The translations under genes and the position numbers were made by a program. Source: Gammaproteobacteria bacterium (GTDB lineage Bacteria > Pseudomonadota > Gammaproteobacteria > Acidithiobacillales > Acidithiobacillaceae). From it: a stretch of DNA of 20,925 bases. The stretch is taken from the NCBI GenBank assembly GCA_023381645.1, contig JAMCRJ010000063.1, positions 1 to 20,925 on the forward strand, read 5' to 3'. Shown here in pieces: positions 1 through 9,759 of the stretch; positions within the stretch are counted from its first letter, which is position 1; the number at the start of each line of letters is the position of its first letter. The notes under the pieces were generated by a model. The model made no database searches. It was not told the origin of the DNA and worked only from the letters and a program-made list of their open reading frames with translations.

Positions 1-14
1 GGAGAATGAGGATT

Positions 15-2642
15 ATGACGGTAACTGTCGCCAATTTTGCTGCTGAATTGGGTGTAACGAATGCTCGGTTGTTGGAGCAGTTGAACGCTGCGGGCATTTC
101 CAAGAATACGGCCGAGGATGTGGTCACTGAGGACGACAAACATCGTCTTCTGGCTTCGTTGCGCAGTGCGCACGGAGAGGGTGGCGGTGAACCGCGCCGT
201 ATTACGCTCAACCGCACCAGTACCACCGAAATCAAACAATCCGTAGGCGCAGGCAAGTCGCGCACGGTACAAGTGGAAGTGCGCCGCAAACGGACTTACG
301 TCAAACGGGAAGCGATAGCCGAAGAGGCTACCGAGTCTGTTATACCGGAACAGTTGCCGGCCGATGCTCAGGTGACCACCGCTTTGCTGGAATCCGCGCC
401 AGTCGTGGAAGCGGTCTCCGCAGGCGGGCCCGCGCCGGTTTCTGAGGAGCCGGAGCCGGTGGAGGAGGTTGTCGGTCAGCCGGAGCAGGTGCCGTACGAT
501 GTGGCGGCAGCGAGCGGAGAGGTGGCGGTGGTACAAGAGGCGCCACGTTCCGAAGTGAAGCTCGCGGCAGCTCCCTCACGCACCTCCGAGCGACCTGCCC
601 CGGATCGTGGCAGGACATCGACGGCCGGTACGGATCGTGCACGTCCCGCAGCAGCGCCGGCCAGCAGAGCGCCTGCGGCAGCGCCGCCGCCAAAAGGCAA
701 AAAAGCGGGGCCGGCTGGACGCGGCGGCGACGATGACGCCCGCCGTGGCGGTGCTGCTCGGCGGGGCGGGCGGCGTAGTGAAGACGGTGGCAATGCCGAT
801 GCTCTGGCACGGCGCCGTAAGTCCGCAGACAAACGAAACCACGGCCGGGGCGGTCCTGCGGTCAGCGAATGGGCGGTGGCACCGGTCATCCGCGAAGTGG
901 CGCTCCCGGAAACGATCACCGTGGGTGAACTGGCCAGCCGGATGGCGATCAAGGCTACCGACGTGATCAAAACGATGATGAAGATGGGGGTGATGGCCAC
1001 CATCAATCAGGTGATCGATCAGGAAACCGCCGCAATCGTCGTGGAAGAGTTGGGACACAAGGTGAAGCTGGTGGGAATCACCAGCCCCGAGGCTTTTTTG
1101 ACGGAAGACGGGGCGGCAGAGACGCCGGTCATGGGCCGGCGGCCCCCCGTGGTGACCGTCATGGGACATGTGGATCATGGTAAAACGTCGTTGTTGGACC
1201 GGATTCGCTCTACCCAGGTAGCGAGTGGTGAGGCCGGGGGTATTACCCAGCACATCGGCGCCTACCACGTGGAGACGCCCAAGGGCATGGTGACCTTCCT
1301 CGATACGCCTGGCCACGAGGCGTTTACGGCGATGCGGGCCCGCGGCGCGCAGGCGACGGATATCGTCGTGCTGGTGGTGGCGGCCGATGACGGGGTGATG
1401 CCCCAGACGATCGAGGCGATTCACCACGCCAAGGCGGCCAAGGTGCCCATCGTGGTGGCCGTCAACAAGATCGATAAACCCTCCGTGGATCCGGAACGCA
1501 TACGCCAGGAACTCGCCGGTCATGAAGTGGTGCCCGAGGAGTGGGGCGGTGACACGCAATTCGTGAATGTTTCGGCAAAGACCGGGTTGCATATCGACGA
1601 TCTGCTGGACGCCATTTTGTTGCAGGCGGAGATGCTGGATCTGGATGTTCAGATCAACGGTCCGGCGAAGGGGGTGGTCATCGAGTCCCGGCTGGATCGT
1701 GGACGTGGTGTCGTGGCATCGGTGCTGGTCCGTCAGGGCACCCTGCATACGGGTGACATGCTTCTGGCCGGCGCGCAATTTGGACGTGTACGGGCGCTGG
1801 TGGATGACGCCGGGCGACCTGCACAATCAGTGGCTCCGGGCATGCCAGCGGAGGTGCTCGGGCTGGGAGATGTCCCCCAGGCCGGTGACGAGGTGGTCGT
1901 GGTGGCGGATGAACGTAAGGCTCGCGAAGTGGCGCTCTTTCGCCAGGGCAAGTTCCGTGATGTACGTCTGGCAAAGAGTCAGAAGGCGACGCTGGAGAGC
2001 CTGTTCGAAGCGGCAGCGGATGGCCAGTTGCAGCAGTTGAATCTGCTGATCAAGGCGGACGTACAGGGTTCCGCCGAGGCTTTGACCACTACCTTGGAAC
2101 GCCTTTCCACCTCGGAGGTCAAGGTCAATGTCATCCACTCCGGGGTCGGTGGAATCACGGAGTCCGATGTGAATCTTGCCGCAGCGTCACAGGCGGTCAT
2201 CATCGGCTTCAACGTGCGTGCGGAAGCTCCCGCGCGGCGCCTGATCGAACATAGCGGGGTGGATGTTCGTTACCACAGTATCATTTATGACGCCGTGGAC
2301 GAGGTGAAGGCCGCCATGAGTGGTATGCTCGCGCCGGAAATCCGTGAGCGTATTCTGGGTCATGCGCAGGTGCGTGAGATATTCCGGGTGCCCAAGGTGG
2401 GCATGGTCGCCGGCTGTATGGTTACCGACGGCCTCCTGCGGCGCAGCGCGAAGGTTCGGGTGATCCGTCAGGATGTGGTCATCCATTCCGGAGAAATGGA
2501 CTCGCTGCGACGTTTCAAGGAAGATGTCAAGGAAGTGCGTGAAGGCTTCGAGTGTGGCGTGGGTATCCGCAACTTCAATGACCTGAAGAATGGTGACGTC
2601 ATCGAGGCGTTTGAAACCACCGAAGTGGCGCGAACGGTCTAG
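15..2642 (+). CDS. infB: Translation initiation factor IF-2
   Basis: IF-2 is the GTPase that places initiator fMet-tRNA on the 30S subunit and promotes 50S joining. The 875-residue product has an N-terminal IF2_N-type helical domain (about 1-50), a long Ala/Pro/Arg-rich low-complexity linker (about 110-275), a second IF2_N domain, then the G domain. Visible G motifs are GHVDHGKT (384-391), DTPGH (430-434) and NKID (484-487), followed by the beta-barrel and fMet-tRNA-binding C-terminal domains. I chose ATG 15 over the in-frame ATG at 6 because GGAGA at 1-5 lies 9 nt before 15 but directly abuts 6, which is unusable. The gene is first in the visible infB-rbfA-truB-rpsO-pnp block. In related bacteria nusA lies upstream, outside this window. 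Family assignment is certain; only the start is inferred. Confidence 0.97.
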   Translation: MTVTVANFAAELGVTNARLLEQLNAAGISKNTAEDVVTEDDKHRLLASLRSAHGEGGGEPRRITLNRTSTTEIKQSVGAGKSRTVQVEVRRKRTYVKREAIAEEATESVIPEQLPADAQVTTALLESAPVVEAVSAGGPAPVSEEPEPVEEVVGQPEQVPYDVAAASGEVAVVQEAPRSEVKLAAAPSRTSERPAPDRGRTSTAGTDRARPAAAPASRAPAAAPPPKGKKAGPAGRGGDDDARRGGAARRGGRRSEDGGNADALARRRKSADKRNHGRGGPAVSEWAVAPVIREVALPETITVGELASRMAIKATDVIKTMMKMGVMATINQVIDQETAAIVVEELGHKVKLVGITSPEAFLTEDGAAETPVMGRRPPVVTVMGHVDHGKTSLLDRIRSTQVASGEAGGITQHIGAYHVETPKGMVTFLDTPGHEAFTAMRARGAQATDIVVLVVAADDGVMPQTIEAIHHAKAAKVPIVVAVNKIDKPSVDPERIRQELAGHEVVPEEWGGDTQFVNVSAKTGLHIDDLLDAILLQAEMLDLDVQINGPAKGVVIESRLDRGRGVVASVLVRQGTLHTGDMLLAGAQFGRVRALVDDAGRPAQSVAPGMPAEVLGLGDVPQAGDEVVVVADERKAREVALFRQGKFRDVRLAKSQKATLESLFEAAADGQLQQLNLLIKADVQGSAEALTTTLERLSTSEVKVNVIHSGVGGITESDVNLAAASQAVIIGFNVRAEAPARRLIEHSGVDVRYHSIIYDAVDEVKAAMSGMLAPEIRERILGHAQVREIFRVPKVGMVAGCMVTDGLLRRSAKVRVIRQDVVIHSGEMDSLRRFKEDVKEVREGFECGVGIRNFNDLKNGDVIEAFETTEVARTV

Positions 2643-2648
2643 GAGGCA

Positions 2649-3035
2649 ATGTTGCACAGTTCTCATCGCCCCTACCCACGCGGCGCCAGGGTGGCCCATT
2701 TGCTCCGGGAAGAGATAGCGGCGGTGTTGCCGCGTCTGCACGGCATGTCTTCCGGGTTGTCGCCGCTGCCCCCCAGCATCACCATGGTGGATTTGCCGAC
2801 GGACATGCGCTCGGCGACCGTATATTTTTCGTTGATGGATGGTCCCGACCGGGCCGACATGATACGCGCGGTTCTGCAGGATCATGCCGGCGAGATTCGG
2901 CAGTTGCTGGGAAGGCGGTTGGCGTTGAGGCGCATCCCACCCCTGCACTTTGTTTACGACGCGCGTTTTGACCGTGGTGCGGAAATGGCGGAACTCCTGG
3001 CCCATCTTCCGCCCGCGCCGGAGGATCTGCCATGA
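2649..3035 (+). CDS. rbfA: Ribosome-binding factor A
   Basis: RbfA is a small KH-fold assembly factor that binds the 30S subunit near helix 1 of 16S rRNA and is needed for late maturation. The 128-residue length is normal. The N-terminal RGARVAHLLREEIAAVLPR pattern and the strand/turn series ending in LHFVYDARFDRG are typical. A perfect AGGAGG (2641-2646) overlaps the infB stop codon. It leaves only 2 nt before ATG 2649, so the TTG at 2652 (5 nt spacing) could be the true start, shortening the protein by one residue. The gene ends in an ATGA overlap with truB, which points to translational coupling. Position between infB and truB is the classic one. Confidence 0.93.
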   Translation: MLHSSHRPYPRGARVAHLLREEIAAVLPRLHGMSSGLSPLPPSITMVDLPTDMRSATVYFSLMDGPDRADMIRAVLQDHAGEIRQLLGRRLALRRIPPLHFVYDARFDRGAEMAELLAHLPPAPEDLP

Positions 3036-3913
3036 GTTGTCAGCATGGCCTGCTGCTCCTCGACAAGGCGGCGGGTCTGACGTCCAATGCCGCTCTGCAA
3101 CGGGCCAAGCGTCTGCTCGGCCTAAAAAAGGGCGGGCATACGGGAAGTCTTGACCCCATCGCCACCGGACTGCTGGTCCTGCTCTTCGGCGAGGCCACCA
3201 AAGTTTCGGATTATATTCTCAATGCGGACAAGTCCTATCGGGCGACCCTGCGGCTGGGCCAGACCACGACCACCGGCGACAGCGAAGGCAGTGTGCTGGA
3301 AGAACGGCCTGTTGCGGTCAGCGAAGCGCAGGTGCAGGCGGTGCTGCCGCAGTTTCTCGGAGAGATTGCGCAGATTCCGCCCATGTATTCGGCGATCAAG
3401 CAGGGGGGCAGGCCGCTTTACGAATTGGCGCGCAAGGGGCTGGAGGTGGAGCGGGCGCCACGCCAGGTACGCATCGATGCCCTCGACCTGGTTTCCCTGG
3501 ACGGTGACCGCCTGGTGCTGGATGTGCGCTGTTCCAAGGGTACCTATATCCGCAGTCTGGCGGTGGACATCGGTGCGGCACTGGGGTGCGGTGCACATGT
3601 GGAAGGATTGCGGCGCACGTCCACCGGTCCTTTCGATGTCGCCCAGGCGCTGACCCTGGAAGGGCTCGCCGACGTGCTCGGGCGGGGCGTGTGCCCCCTC
3701 AAGGCCATGGATCTGGCTCTGGAATATTTACCGGCGGTGACCCTGACGGAGAACACCGCCTATTATCTGCGTCAGGGGCAGGGGGTCGTGGTCGCCCATG
3801 CACCTTCTCTCGGGCGCATTCGTCTCTACGGGCCTGGGGAGCAGTTTCTCGGTTTGGGAGAGGTGATGGACGACGGAAAGGTGGCGCCTCGCCGCCTCAT
3901 GAGCGTAAACTAG
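3032..3913 (+). CDS. truB: tRNA pseudouridine(55) synthase
   Basis: TruB converts U55 in the T-loop of tRNAs to pseudouridine and also acts as a tRNA folding chaperone. The 293-residue protein carries the catalytic motif GGHTGSLDP, with the nucleophilic aspartate at about residue 41. It also carries the conserved [17 protein letters not shown] segment (about 116-132) and the [13 protein letters not shown] segment that follows the active site. A C-terminal PUA-like portion ends the protein. The start overlaps the rbfA stop by 4 nt (ATGA). A 38 bp spacer then leads to rpsO. No internal disruption is seen. Confidence 0.95.
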   Translation: MSCQHGLLLLDKAAGLTSNAALQRAKRLLGLKKGGHTGSLDPIATGLLVLLFGEATKVSDYILNADKSYRATLRLGQTTTTGDSEGSVLEERPVAVSEAQVQAVLPQFLGEIAQIPPMYSAIKQGGRPLYELARKGLEVERAPRQVRIDALDLVSLDGDRLVLDVRCSKGTYIRSLAVDIGAALGCGAHVEGLRRTSTGPFDVAQALTLEGLADVLGRGVCPLKAMDLALEYLPAVTLTENTAYYLRQGQGVVVAHAPSLGRIRLYGPGEQFLGLGEVMDDGKVAPRRLMSVN

Positions 3914-3951
3914 GGGCTATTCATTTTCAGAATTTCCGAGGAGTAGGAATT

Positions 3952-4221
3952 ATGGCGTTGTCTCATGATATCAAAGCAGAAGTTGTCCATGGTTATGCCA
4001 CCCATGTGGGGGATACGGGTTCTCCGGAAGTGCAGGTTGCCCTGCTGACCACCCGAATCGAAGGGCTGACAGATCATTTCAAGGTGAACAAACATGACCA
4101 CCATTCCCGTCAAGGGCTGCTGCGGATGGTCGGCCAGCGCCGCAAGTTGCTGGACTACCTGAAGAAACGGGATGTGAATCGCTATCGCACGCTGATCGAA
4201 CGTCTGGGTCTGCGCAAGTAA
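3952..4221 (+). CDS. rpsO: 30S ribosomal protein S15
   Basis: S15 is a primary 16S rRNA-binding protein of the central domain of the 30S subunit. The 89-residue product has the standard length and pattern: [15 protein letters not shown], then [16 protein letters not shown] residues (here [11 protein letters not shown]), [14 protein letters not shown], ending in ERLGLRK. The open frame extends far upstream through truB in another frame, but the family N-terminus ([11 protein letters not shown]) and AGGAG at 3939-3943, 8 nt before ATG 3952, fix the start. It is followed closely by pnp, the usual rpsO-pnp pair. In E. coli both genes are controlled post-transcriptionally; no specific S15 operator was identified here. 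Confidence 0.96.
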   Translation: MALSHDIKAEVVHGYATHVGDTGSPEVQVALLTTRIEGLTDHFKVNKHDHHSRQGLLRMVGQRRKLLDYLKKRDVNRYRTLIERLGLRK

Positions 4222-4237
4222 GGAGAGAGTTTTGACC

Positions 4238-6310
4238 ATGATCCGGAAAGAAGTAGATTTTGGCGGCCGCCGCCTGCAACTGGAGACGGGCCGCATGGCG
4301 CGTCAGGCGGACGGTGCGGTGCTGGTCTCCAGCGGAGACACGGTCGTTCTGGTGACGGCAGTGGGCCGCCGGGAGATGAAGCCGGGCCAGGATTTCTTTC
4401 CGCTGACGGTCAATTATCAGGAGAAGGCCTACGCGGCGGGTAAAATTCCCGGTGGTTTCTTCAAGCGTGAAGGGCGGCCCACGGAAAAGGAGACTCTGAC
4501 GTCACGCCTGATCGATCGTCCTATCCGGCCGCTTTTCCCCAAGGGCTTCATGAACGAAGTGCAGGTCATCGCTACGGTGGTGTCGGTGGATCGGGATAAC
4601 GATCCCGATATTCTGGCACTGGTGGGCGCCTCGGCGGCGCTGGCGGTTTCCGGTATTCCGTTCAATGGCCCGATTGGCGCGGCCCGGGTGGCTTACATCG
4701 ACGGGCAATATGTGCTGAATCCCAGTTACGCGCAACTGACCACTTCGCAACTGGATCTCGTGGTGGCGGGGACCCGGCAGGCCGTACTCATGGTCGAGTC
4801 CGAGGCGCAGCAGTTGTCCGAAGAGATCATGCTGGAAGCGGTGATGTTCGGTCACGCGCAGTTCCAGCCCGTCATCGAAACCATCGAAGCGCTGGCGCGG
4901 GAGGCCGGCAAACCGCGCTGGGAATGGGTGGCGCCGGTGGCCGATGAAGCACTGGGTGTGCAGGTGCGCGAGAAAGCCACACCGCTTCTGCAGGAGGCCT
5001 ATGCGCTGACGGAGAAGCAGGCGCGCAGCAAGCGGCTGGAAGATGTGCAGCAGGCCATGGCGGTCGAGTTTGGCAGTGACGATGCGGGACGCGGAGACAT
5101 GGTTCGCGGACTGTTGAAAAAAATTGAAACCGGCATCGTGCGAGGACGTATTCTGGATGGCGCACCCCGCATCGATGGCCGGGACAGCAAGACGGTGCGG
5201 CCCATCACCATCGAGGCGGGTGTGTTGCCGCGGACCCATGGTTCGGCGCTCTTCACCCGGGGGGAAACCCAGGCCTTGGTGGTGGCGACTTTGGGTACCA
5301 AGGGCGACGAGCAGATCATCGACGCCCTGCAGGGCGAAAGCCGTGACCGCTTTATGCTGCACTACAACTTCCCGCCCTTCTCTACCGGTGAAACGGGTAT
5401 GGTGGGTTCGCCCAAGCGCCGGGAGATCGGGCACGGGCGCCTGGCGAAGCGGGCGATAGCGGCGGTCCTGCCGACCGACAGCGAATTCCCGTACAGCTTG
5501 CGGGTTGTTTCTGAGGTGTTGGAGTCCAACGGCTCTTCCAGTATGGCGACGGTCTGTGGCGCCTCCCTGGCGCTGATGGACGCGGGCGTACCCCTCAAGG
5601 CGCCGGTGGCGGGCGTGGCCATGGGCCTCATCAAGGAAGGAGCGCGTTTTGCCGTCCTCACCGACATCCTGGGCGATGAAGATCATCTGGGCGATATGGA
5701 TTTCAAGGTGGCGGGCACGGAACAAGGGGTGACCGCCCTGCAGATGGATATCAAGATCGACGGGATTACCCGGGAAATCATGGCGCAGGCGCTCCAGCAG
5801 GCGCTGGCGGGACGACTGCATATCCTCGGCCTGATGAATGGCGTGCTGCCCAGGGGCCGTGGCGAGTTGTCCGACTACGCACCGCGCATCATCACCATCC
5901 AGATCAATCCGGATCGCATCCGCGACGTCATCGGGCCGGGCGGTAAGGTCATCCGCGCCCTGACCGAAGAAACCGGCGCGACCATCGATATCCAGGACAA
6001 CGGCACGGTAACCATCGCCTCGGTGGACGGTGAAGCCGGCGCCGCCGCGAAGCGACGTATCGAGTTGCTGACGGCGGATGTGCAAGTCGATACCATTTAC
6101 GACGGAAAAGTGGCCAAGATCATGGATTTCGGCGCCTTTGTGACGATTCTGCCGGGGCGCGACGGTCTGCTGCACATTTCCCAGATCAGCAACGAACGGG
6201 TCAGCGATGTCCACGACCATCTCAAGGAAGGACAGGCGGTGCATGTCAAGGTTCTGGAAGTGGATCGCCAGGGCAAGATCAAGCTGAGCATGAAGGACAT
6301 CCCGCAATAA
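4238..6310 (+). CDS. pnp: Polyribonucleotide nucleotidyltransferase (PNPase)
   Basis: PNPase is the phosphate-dependent 3'-5' exoribonuclease of the RNA degradosome and can also add heteropolymeric tails. The 690-residue protein shows two RNase PH-like cores joined by a helical domain, with the second-core signature [10 protein letters not shown] about residues 380-390. A KH domain containing [11 protein letters not shown] (about 565-575) and an S1 domain beginning [15 protein letters not shown] near residue 620 follow. The frame also opens with TTG at 4232, which sits nearer to the AGGAGAG ribosome site (4221-4227). I prefer ATG 4238 because [11 protein letters not shown] matches the usual family start; the difference is two residues. 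The gene ends shortly before an intrinsic terminator. Confidence 0.96.
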   Translation: MIRKEVDFGGRRLQLETGRMARQADGAVLVSSGDTVVLVTAVGRREMKPGQDFFPLTVNYQEKAYAAGKIPGGFFKREGRPTEKETLTSRLIDRPIRPLFPKGFMNEVQVIATVVSVDRDNDPDILALVGASAALAVSGIPFNGPIGAARVAYIDGQYVLNPSYAQLTTSQLDLVVAGTRQAVLMVESEAQQLSEEIMLEAVMFGHAQFQPVIETIEALAREAGKPRWEWVAPVADEALGVQVREKATPLLQEAYALTEKQARSKRLEDVQQAMAVEFGSDDAGRGDMVRGLLKKIETGIVRGRILDGAPRIDGRDSKTVRPITIEAGVLPRTHGSALFTRGETQALVVATLGTKGDEQIIDALQGESRDRFMLHYNFPPFSTGETGMVGSPKRREIGHGRLAKRAIAAVLPTDSEFPYSLRVVSEVLESNGSSSMATVCGASLALMDAGVPLKAPVAGVAMGLIKEGARFAVLTDILGDEDHLGDMDFKVAGTEQGVTALQMDIKIDGITREIMAQALQQALAGRLHILGLMNGVLPRGRGELSDYAPRIITIQINPDRIRDVIGPGGKVIRALTEETGATIDIQDNGTVTIASVDGEAGAAAKRRIELLTADVQVDTIYDGKVAKIMDFGAFVTILPGRDGLLHISQISNERVSDVHDHLKEGQAVHVKVLEVDRQGKIKLSMKDIPQ

Positions 6311-6364
6311 TCCATCTACCGCCGACATCCTTATCGACATCGTTGAGCGCCAATGGCGACACAG

Positions 6365-6387
6365 GTGGACCGCTACGGTCCACTTTT
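6365..6387 (+). terminator. Intrinsic terminator of the rpsO-pnp unit
   Basis: A perfect 8 bp stem GTGGACCG (6365-6372) and CGGTCCAC (6376-6383) encloses a CTA loop and is followed directly by TTTTGTTGTT. It lies 54 nt after the pnp stop. It falls inside the longest reading frame of the peptidase gene (ATG 6353), which is one reason to place that gene's start downstream. Confidence 0.82.
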
Positions 6388-6403
6388 GTTGTTCCCTCCT
6401 GAC

Positions 6404-7639
6404 ATGACGCGCGCCGTCGAACCTCTCTGCACGACGCTGGATAACGGTGTGACCGTGATCAGCGAGCGACTGCCCGGACGCCGGAGTGTGGCCTTGTCCC
6501 TGACCGTCGGCAACGGCAGCCGGGATCAGGCCCCGGACGAAAACGGCTTTGCCCACCTGCTGGAGCATATGCTCTTCAAAGGCAGTACGGAGCGCGATGG
6601 CGATGCGCTCAATGCGGCCATGGAGTCGTTGGGCGGTACCATCAATGCGTTTACAGATCGGGAAAGCACGGTGTTTCACGGGACGGTACTGGCGGAAGAT
6701 GCCGCCGACGCCTTTACGCTGCTGGCCGAGTTGTTGACGAAGCCGCGCTTCGACCACGCCGACCTGCGCCTGGAAAAGCGCGTGGTCGCCCAGGAAGCGG
6801 CCATGGCGGCAGAGGATGTGGAGGATTGGGCTCAGGAGCGCGTCCTCGCGGAAATCTGGGGACCCCATCCCCTGGCCTGGCCGGTACTGGGGAATGCGCA
6901 ACGCATCCGCTCCGCCAGCCGCAAGCGCCTGCAAGCCTATCACCAGCGGATCCTCGCCGAGTCGCCGCTGATCGTTACCGCCGTCGGAGAAGTGGAGCAT
7001 GGGGCGCTCTGCGCCTGGGCGGAGGCCGCCTTCCGGGGGCCGCACGGGGGGGCTCGTACGGCAGTGCCCGCCCCCCGTTTTCATGGCGGACGGAAACGGC
7101 TGCGCCGCGCCCAGGCGCAGCAGGCGCACCTGATCTGGATGGCGCCTGGGTGCAGCGTCGCCGCAGAGGACTATCTGGCCCATGTGGTGGCCAACGCCAT
7201 ACTGGGTGGTGGTACGGCTTCCTATCTGTTCCGCGAGTTGCGCGAGAAGCGCGGACTGGCCTACCAGGTATTCTCCCATCTCGATCCCCTCCGTGACTGT
7301 GGTGAGTGGACGCTCTATGCGGCCACGCCGGGCGCGCAGCACGTTCAGGCGGCAGCGGCGATGGCCGAGGTCCTGGCGACGTTGCTGGAGCATGGACCGA
7401 CCGTAGCGGATATGATCTGGGCCAAGCGCAGCCTGCGGATTCAACTCCTGCTCGGGCAGGAGGATGCAGAAATTCGCATGAGCCGCCTGACGCGGCAATG
7501 GCTCTATCTGGGGCGTCTGGTTCCGGCGGAAGAGTCTCTCCGGACCCTTGCGGCGGTGGACGCCGACGCCGTCCTGCGGGTTTTGCGCAAGGCCTGGACC
7601 GAGCGTTTTGAGTTGATCTGCCTGCCGGCGCGGCGCTGA
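6404..7639 (+). CDS. M16 family zinc metallopeptidase (processing peptidase-like)
   Basis: This is an M16 (pitrilysin/mitochondrial processing peptidase type) single-domain-pair protease of 411 residues. The inverted zinc motif HLLEH is at residues 51-55, and the third zinc ligand, glutamate 131 (QEAAM), lies 76 residues after H55, the spacing found in active members. The C-terminal half has the conserved FRELREKRGLAYQVFS block that helps bind substrate. The frame opens at ATG 6353, but a strong terminator hairpin lies between 6353 and 6404. Family proteins begin shortly before the TLDNGVTV segment, so ATG 6404 is chosen; neither start has a convincing ribosome site. It converges on gloB with only 2 bp between stop codons. 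Substrates are unknown. Confidence 0.88.
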   Translation: MTRAVEPLCTTLDNGVTVISERLPGRRSVALSLTVGNGSRDQAPDENGFAHLLEHMLFKGSTERDGDALNAAMESLGGTINAFTDRESTVFHGTVLAEDAADAFTLLAELLTKPRFDHADLRLEKRVVAQEAAMAAEDVEDWAQERVLAEIWGPHPLAWPVLGNAQRIRSASRKRLQAYHQRILAESPLIVTAVGEVEHGALCAWAEAAFRGPHGGARTAVPAPRFHGGRKRLRRAQAQQAHLIWMAPGCSVAAEDYLAHVVANAILGGGTASYLFRELREKRGLAYQVFSHLDPLRDCGEWTLYAATPGAQHVQAAAAMAEVLATLLEHGPTVADMIWAKRSLRIQLLLGQEDAEIRMSRLTRQWLYLGRLVPAEESLRTLAAVDADAVLRVLRKAWTERFELICLPARR

Positions 7640-7641
7640 TC

Positions 7642-8394
7642 TCAGGAAAAGTGGTCTTTCCAGCGGCGCAGGGCGCTGAAGACACGGACGGGGTCGTCCC
7701 CCGTAGCGGGATCGAAGGCGTTGGCGCTGCGGATCAGAGCGGGCTCGCGGCACCGCAGAAAAGGGTTGCTGGCGCGTTCCAGGGCCATGTCGGAGGGTAA
7801 GGTGGGTTCGTTGCGCGCGCGCTGTGCGATGGCTTCCTTCTGGCGCTGCACTATGACCGGATTGTCCGGGTCGGCCTGGGCCGCGAAGCGCAGATTCGTG
7901 AGGGTGTATTCATGGGCGCAGTAGACGGCGGTGTGATCGGGCAGCGCCGCGAGACGTTGCAGACTGTGAAACATCTGCGCTGCGGTACCCTCGAAGAGGC
8001 GGCCGCAGCCTGCGGCGAAGAGGGTGTCTCCGCAGAACAGGACGTTTTCCCACCAATACGCGATGTGATCGCGGGTATGGCCGGGTACCTCCAGCACCGT
8101 GAGCGTCTCCGCATCCAGCGTCAGGCGACCCTCGGCCACCGCATGGGTCAGTCCCGGAATGCGCCGGTTCGCGCCGTAGACGGGAATGCCGAAATACTGC
8201 GCCAGCGCTTCCACGCCTCCGGTGTGGTCGGCATGATGGTGGGTACAGAGAATGGCGCTCGGGCGGAGCGTATGTTCCACGCACCAGTCAAGGACGAGTT
8301 CCGCGCAACCGGGGTCGATAATCCACGCCCCTTTGGGCGTTTCGGCGACGTAGATGTAGTTATCCGTAAAGGCAGGAATAAAATGAACGGGCAT
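7642..8394 (-). CDS. gloB: Hydroxyacylglutathione hydrolase (glyoxalase II)
   Basis: Glyoxalase II hydrolyses S-lactoylglutathione to lactate and glutathione, the second step of methylglyoxal detoxification. The 250-residue metallo-beta-lactamase-fold protein shows the binuclear metal motif THHHADH (H52, H54, D56, H57) and further ligands at H106 or H110, D123 (CGDTL) and H161 (HEYT). The start at 8394 is preferred over the upstream ATG 8433. MPVHFIPAFTDNY is the family N-terminus, and AAGGGAG (minus strand, 8409-8403) lies 8 nt upstream. The gene is divergent from the yafS-like gene. The partner glyoxalase I gene is also in the window, at 11003-11410, but in a different transcription unit. 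Confidence 0.95.
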   Translation of the reverse strand: MPVHFIPAFTDNYIYVAETPKGAWIIDPGCAELVLDWCVEHTLRPSAILCTHHHADHTGGVEALAQYFGIPVYGANRRIPGLTHAVAEGRLTLDAETLTVLEVPGHTRDHIAYWWENVLFCGDTLFAAGCGRLFEGTAAQMFHSLQRLAALPDHTAVYCAHEYTLTNLRFAAQADPDNPVIVQRQKEAIAQRARNEPTLPSDMALERASNPFLRCREPALIRSANAFDPATGDDPVRVFSALRRWKDHFS

Positions 8395-8420
8395 TTTTGC
8401 ATCTCCCTTCGGGCAAGGTA

Positions 8421-8438
8421 CCATAAGGCCCATTATGG
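8421..8438. promoter_or_regulatory. Inverted repeat in the gloB/yafS divergent intergenic region
   Basis: CCATAA (8421-8426) and TTATGG (8433-8438) form a perfect 6 bp inverted repeat separated by GGCCCA. It is the only clear dyad in the 109 bp between the two divergent starts. It could be an operator or part of overlapping promoters. No convincing -35/-10 pairs were found with it. Confidence 0.3.
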
Positions 8439-8503
8439 CATTGAATCGGGGTGGTGGACGTTAGTGTTTTCCTTTTTCGCCGCCGCAAGGCCATCGCGCT
8501 GAT

Positions 8504-9301
8504 ATGCAGCACCCGGGACGTCAAAGTCGGCCGCGGGAACGTCGCGCCGCCATCTGGTGGAATGGCCGCAGCGGTCGCCTCCTGCTCGACCGTGCCCGGG
8601 ATATGCTGCCGCGTTGGATAGAACGCCTGCAACCGGAGACCATTCTGCAACTCGGGCAACCCGTTTTCTGGGGACTGCCGCCCGGCCACGAGCATACCTG
8701 GGTATTGCTCAATGACGGCTTTGCCCTGCCTTCCGACGAGTATCTGCAGGCCTATGGCGTCTGTGAGGCGATGCCTTTCGCCGCCATGCGTTTCGACCTG
8801 GTCATCGTCCCATTCTGTCTGACCCGCATGGCCAATCCGCAGGCGGTGCTGGAGGAGTGCTGGCGGGTCCTGCGTCCCGAAGGCCATGTGCTGATCATGG
8901 ATTTCAATCCGGGGGGGAGCCTGAGTGTGGTACGCCGTTGGCATCTCTGGCGCAGGGATCGTGCCTGGCCATGGCTGCGCCCCTTCCTGCCTCTGGGACG
9001 ACTGCGCGGTCTGCTCGAGGAGCAGGGTTTCGTGCTCCGCGAGGGACGTTATTTTCAATATACCGTTCCGGGCCTGCGGCGCAATGCGCAGTGGATGGAG
9101 CTGGTGGGTGACCGCTGGTGGCCGGCAGGGGCCAACGCCTATCTGATACTGGCCCAGCGGCGGGATCCCGAGCGGCCGCTGGTGGGCGCGGTCCGGTCGT
9201 TCAAGGTGCGTTCCGGGCGTCAGAACGTCCGGTCCGAAGCCCCCGTTGCCTATGTTGGTCCTGATACTGAGAACACCGCCCCATGCCCGAAAAAATCATA
9301 G
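8504..9301 (+). CDS. YafS-like SAM-dependent methyltransferase domain protein
   Basis: The 265-residue product resembles the class I methyltransferases encoded beside gloB and rnhA, called YafS in E. coli. The second half of a methyltransferase fold is clear: FDLVIVPFCLTRMANPQAVL, then EECWRVLRPEGHVLIMDFNP, a typical motif IV-VI stretch (about 95-145). The SAM-binding motif I is degenerate: ETILQLGQPVFWG replaces the usual glycine-rich loop, so activity is doubtful. The C-terminal tail (about 225-265) is basic and low in pattern. It overlaps rnhA by 19 nt and leads the yafS-rnhA-dnaQ unit. ATG 8504 is the first start, with a weak ribosome site. The substrate is unknown. Confidence 0.8.
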   Translation: MQHPGRQSRPRERRAAIWWNGRSGRLLLDRARDMLPRWIERLQPETILQLGQPVFWGLPPGHEHTWVLLNDGFALPSDEYLQAYGVCEAMPFAAMRFDLVIVPFCLTRMANPQAVLEECWRVLRPEGHVLIMDFNPGGSLSVVRRWHLWRRDRAWPWLRPFLPLGRLRGLLEEQGFVLREGRYFQYTVPGLRRNAQWMELVGDRWWPAGANAYLILAQRRDPERPLVGAVRSFKVRSGRQNVRSEAPVAYVGPDTENTAPCPKKS

Positions 9302-9759
9302 AGCTCTTTACCGATGGCGGGTGCCGCGGTAATCCCGGTATCGGCGCCTGGGGCGTGTGGCTGCGGCTGGCTGGACAGGAGCGGGTCTTGTGGGGCTTCG
9401 TCCCGGAAACGACGAACAACCGGATGGAGCTGACGGCGGCTTTGCGCGGTCTGGAGGCGCTCAAGCGACCCAGCGCCGTGCGGGTGATCAGTGATTCCCG
9501 TTATCTGCGGGATGGCATGACCCAGTGGCTGGCCGGCTGGCAGCGCCGGGGCTGGCGGACGGCGGGCGGGGACGCGGTCAAAAATCGCGATATCTGGGAG
9601 TTGTTGGCGGCGGTGGCCGCCCGCCACCAGGTCCAGTGGGAGTGGGTGAGAGGCCACTCCGGGCATATCGAGAATGAACGGGTGGACGCACTGCTGAATC
9701 GGGTCATGGATCAGTATGCGGCGGGCGGGCAGGCGCGGGAGGGCGAGGGATGGCTGTGA
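9283..9759 (+). CDS. rnhA: Ribonuclease HI
   Basis: RNase HI cuts the RNA strand of RNA:DNA hybrids, removing R-loops and primers. The 158-residue protein has the four acidic active-site residues: D11 in FTDGGCRGNPG, the glutamate in NNRMELTA (about 49), the aspartate in VISDSRYL (about 71) and the aspartate in NERVDALLNR (about 135). WVRGHSGHIENE supplies the conserved histidine. The start overlaps the upstream methyltransferase by 19 nt and the end overlaps dnaQ by 10 nt, so the three genes are almost certainly co-transcribed. In E. coli rnhA and dnaQ are divergent; here they run in the same direction. Confidence 0.96.
   Translation: MPEKIIELFTDGGCRGNPGIGAWGVWLRLAGQERVLWGFVPETTNNRMELTAALRGLEALKRPSAVRVISDSRYLRDGMTQWLAGWQRRGWRTAGGDAVKNRDIWELLAAVAARHQVQWEWVRGHSGHIENERVDALLNRVMDQYAAGGQAREGEGWL

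Noticed and set aside
4502..7753. Minus-strand open frame of 1083 codons antisense to pnp and the M16 peptidase gene
   Set aside because: It spans the pnp terminator and two well-supported genes, has no family features, and is His/Arg/Gln-rich as expected for the mirror frame of GC-rich coding DNA.
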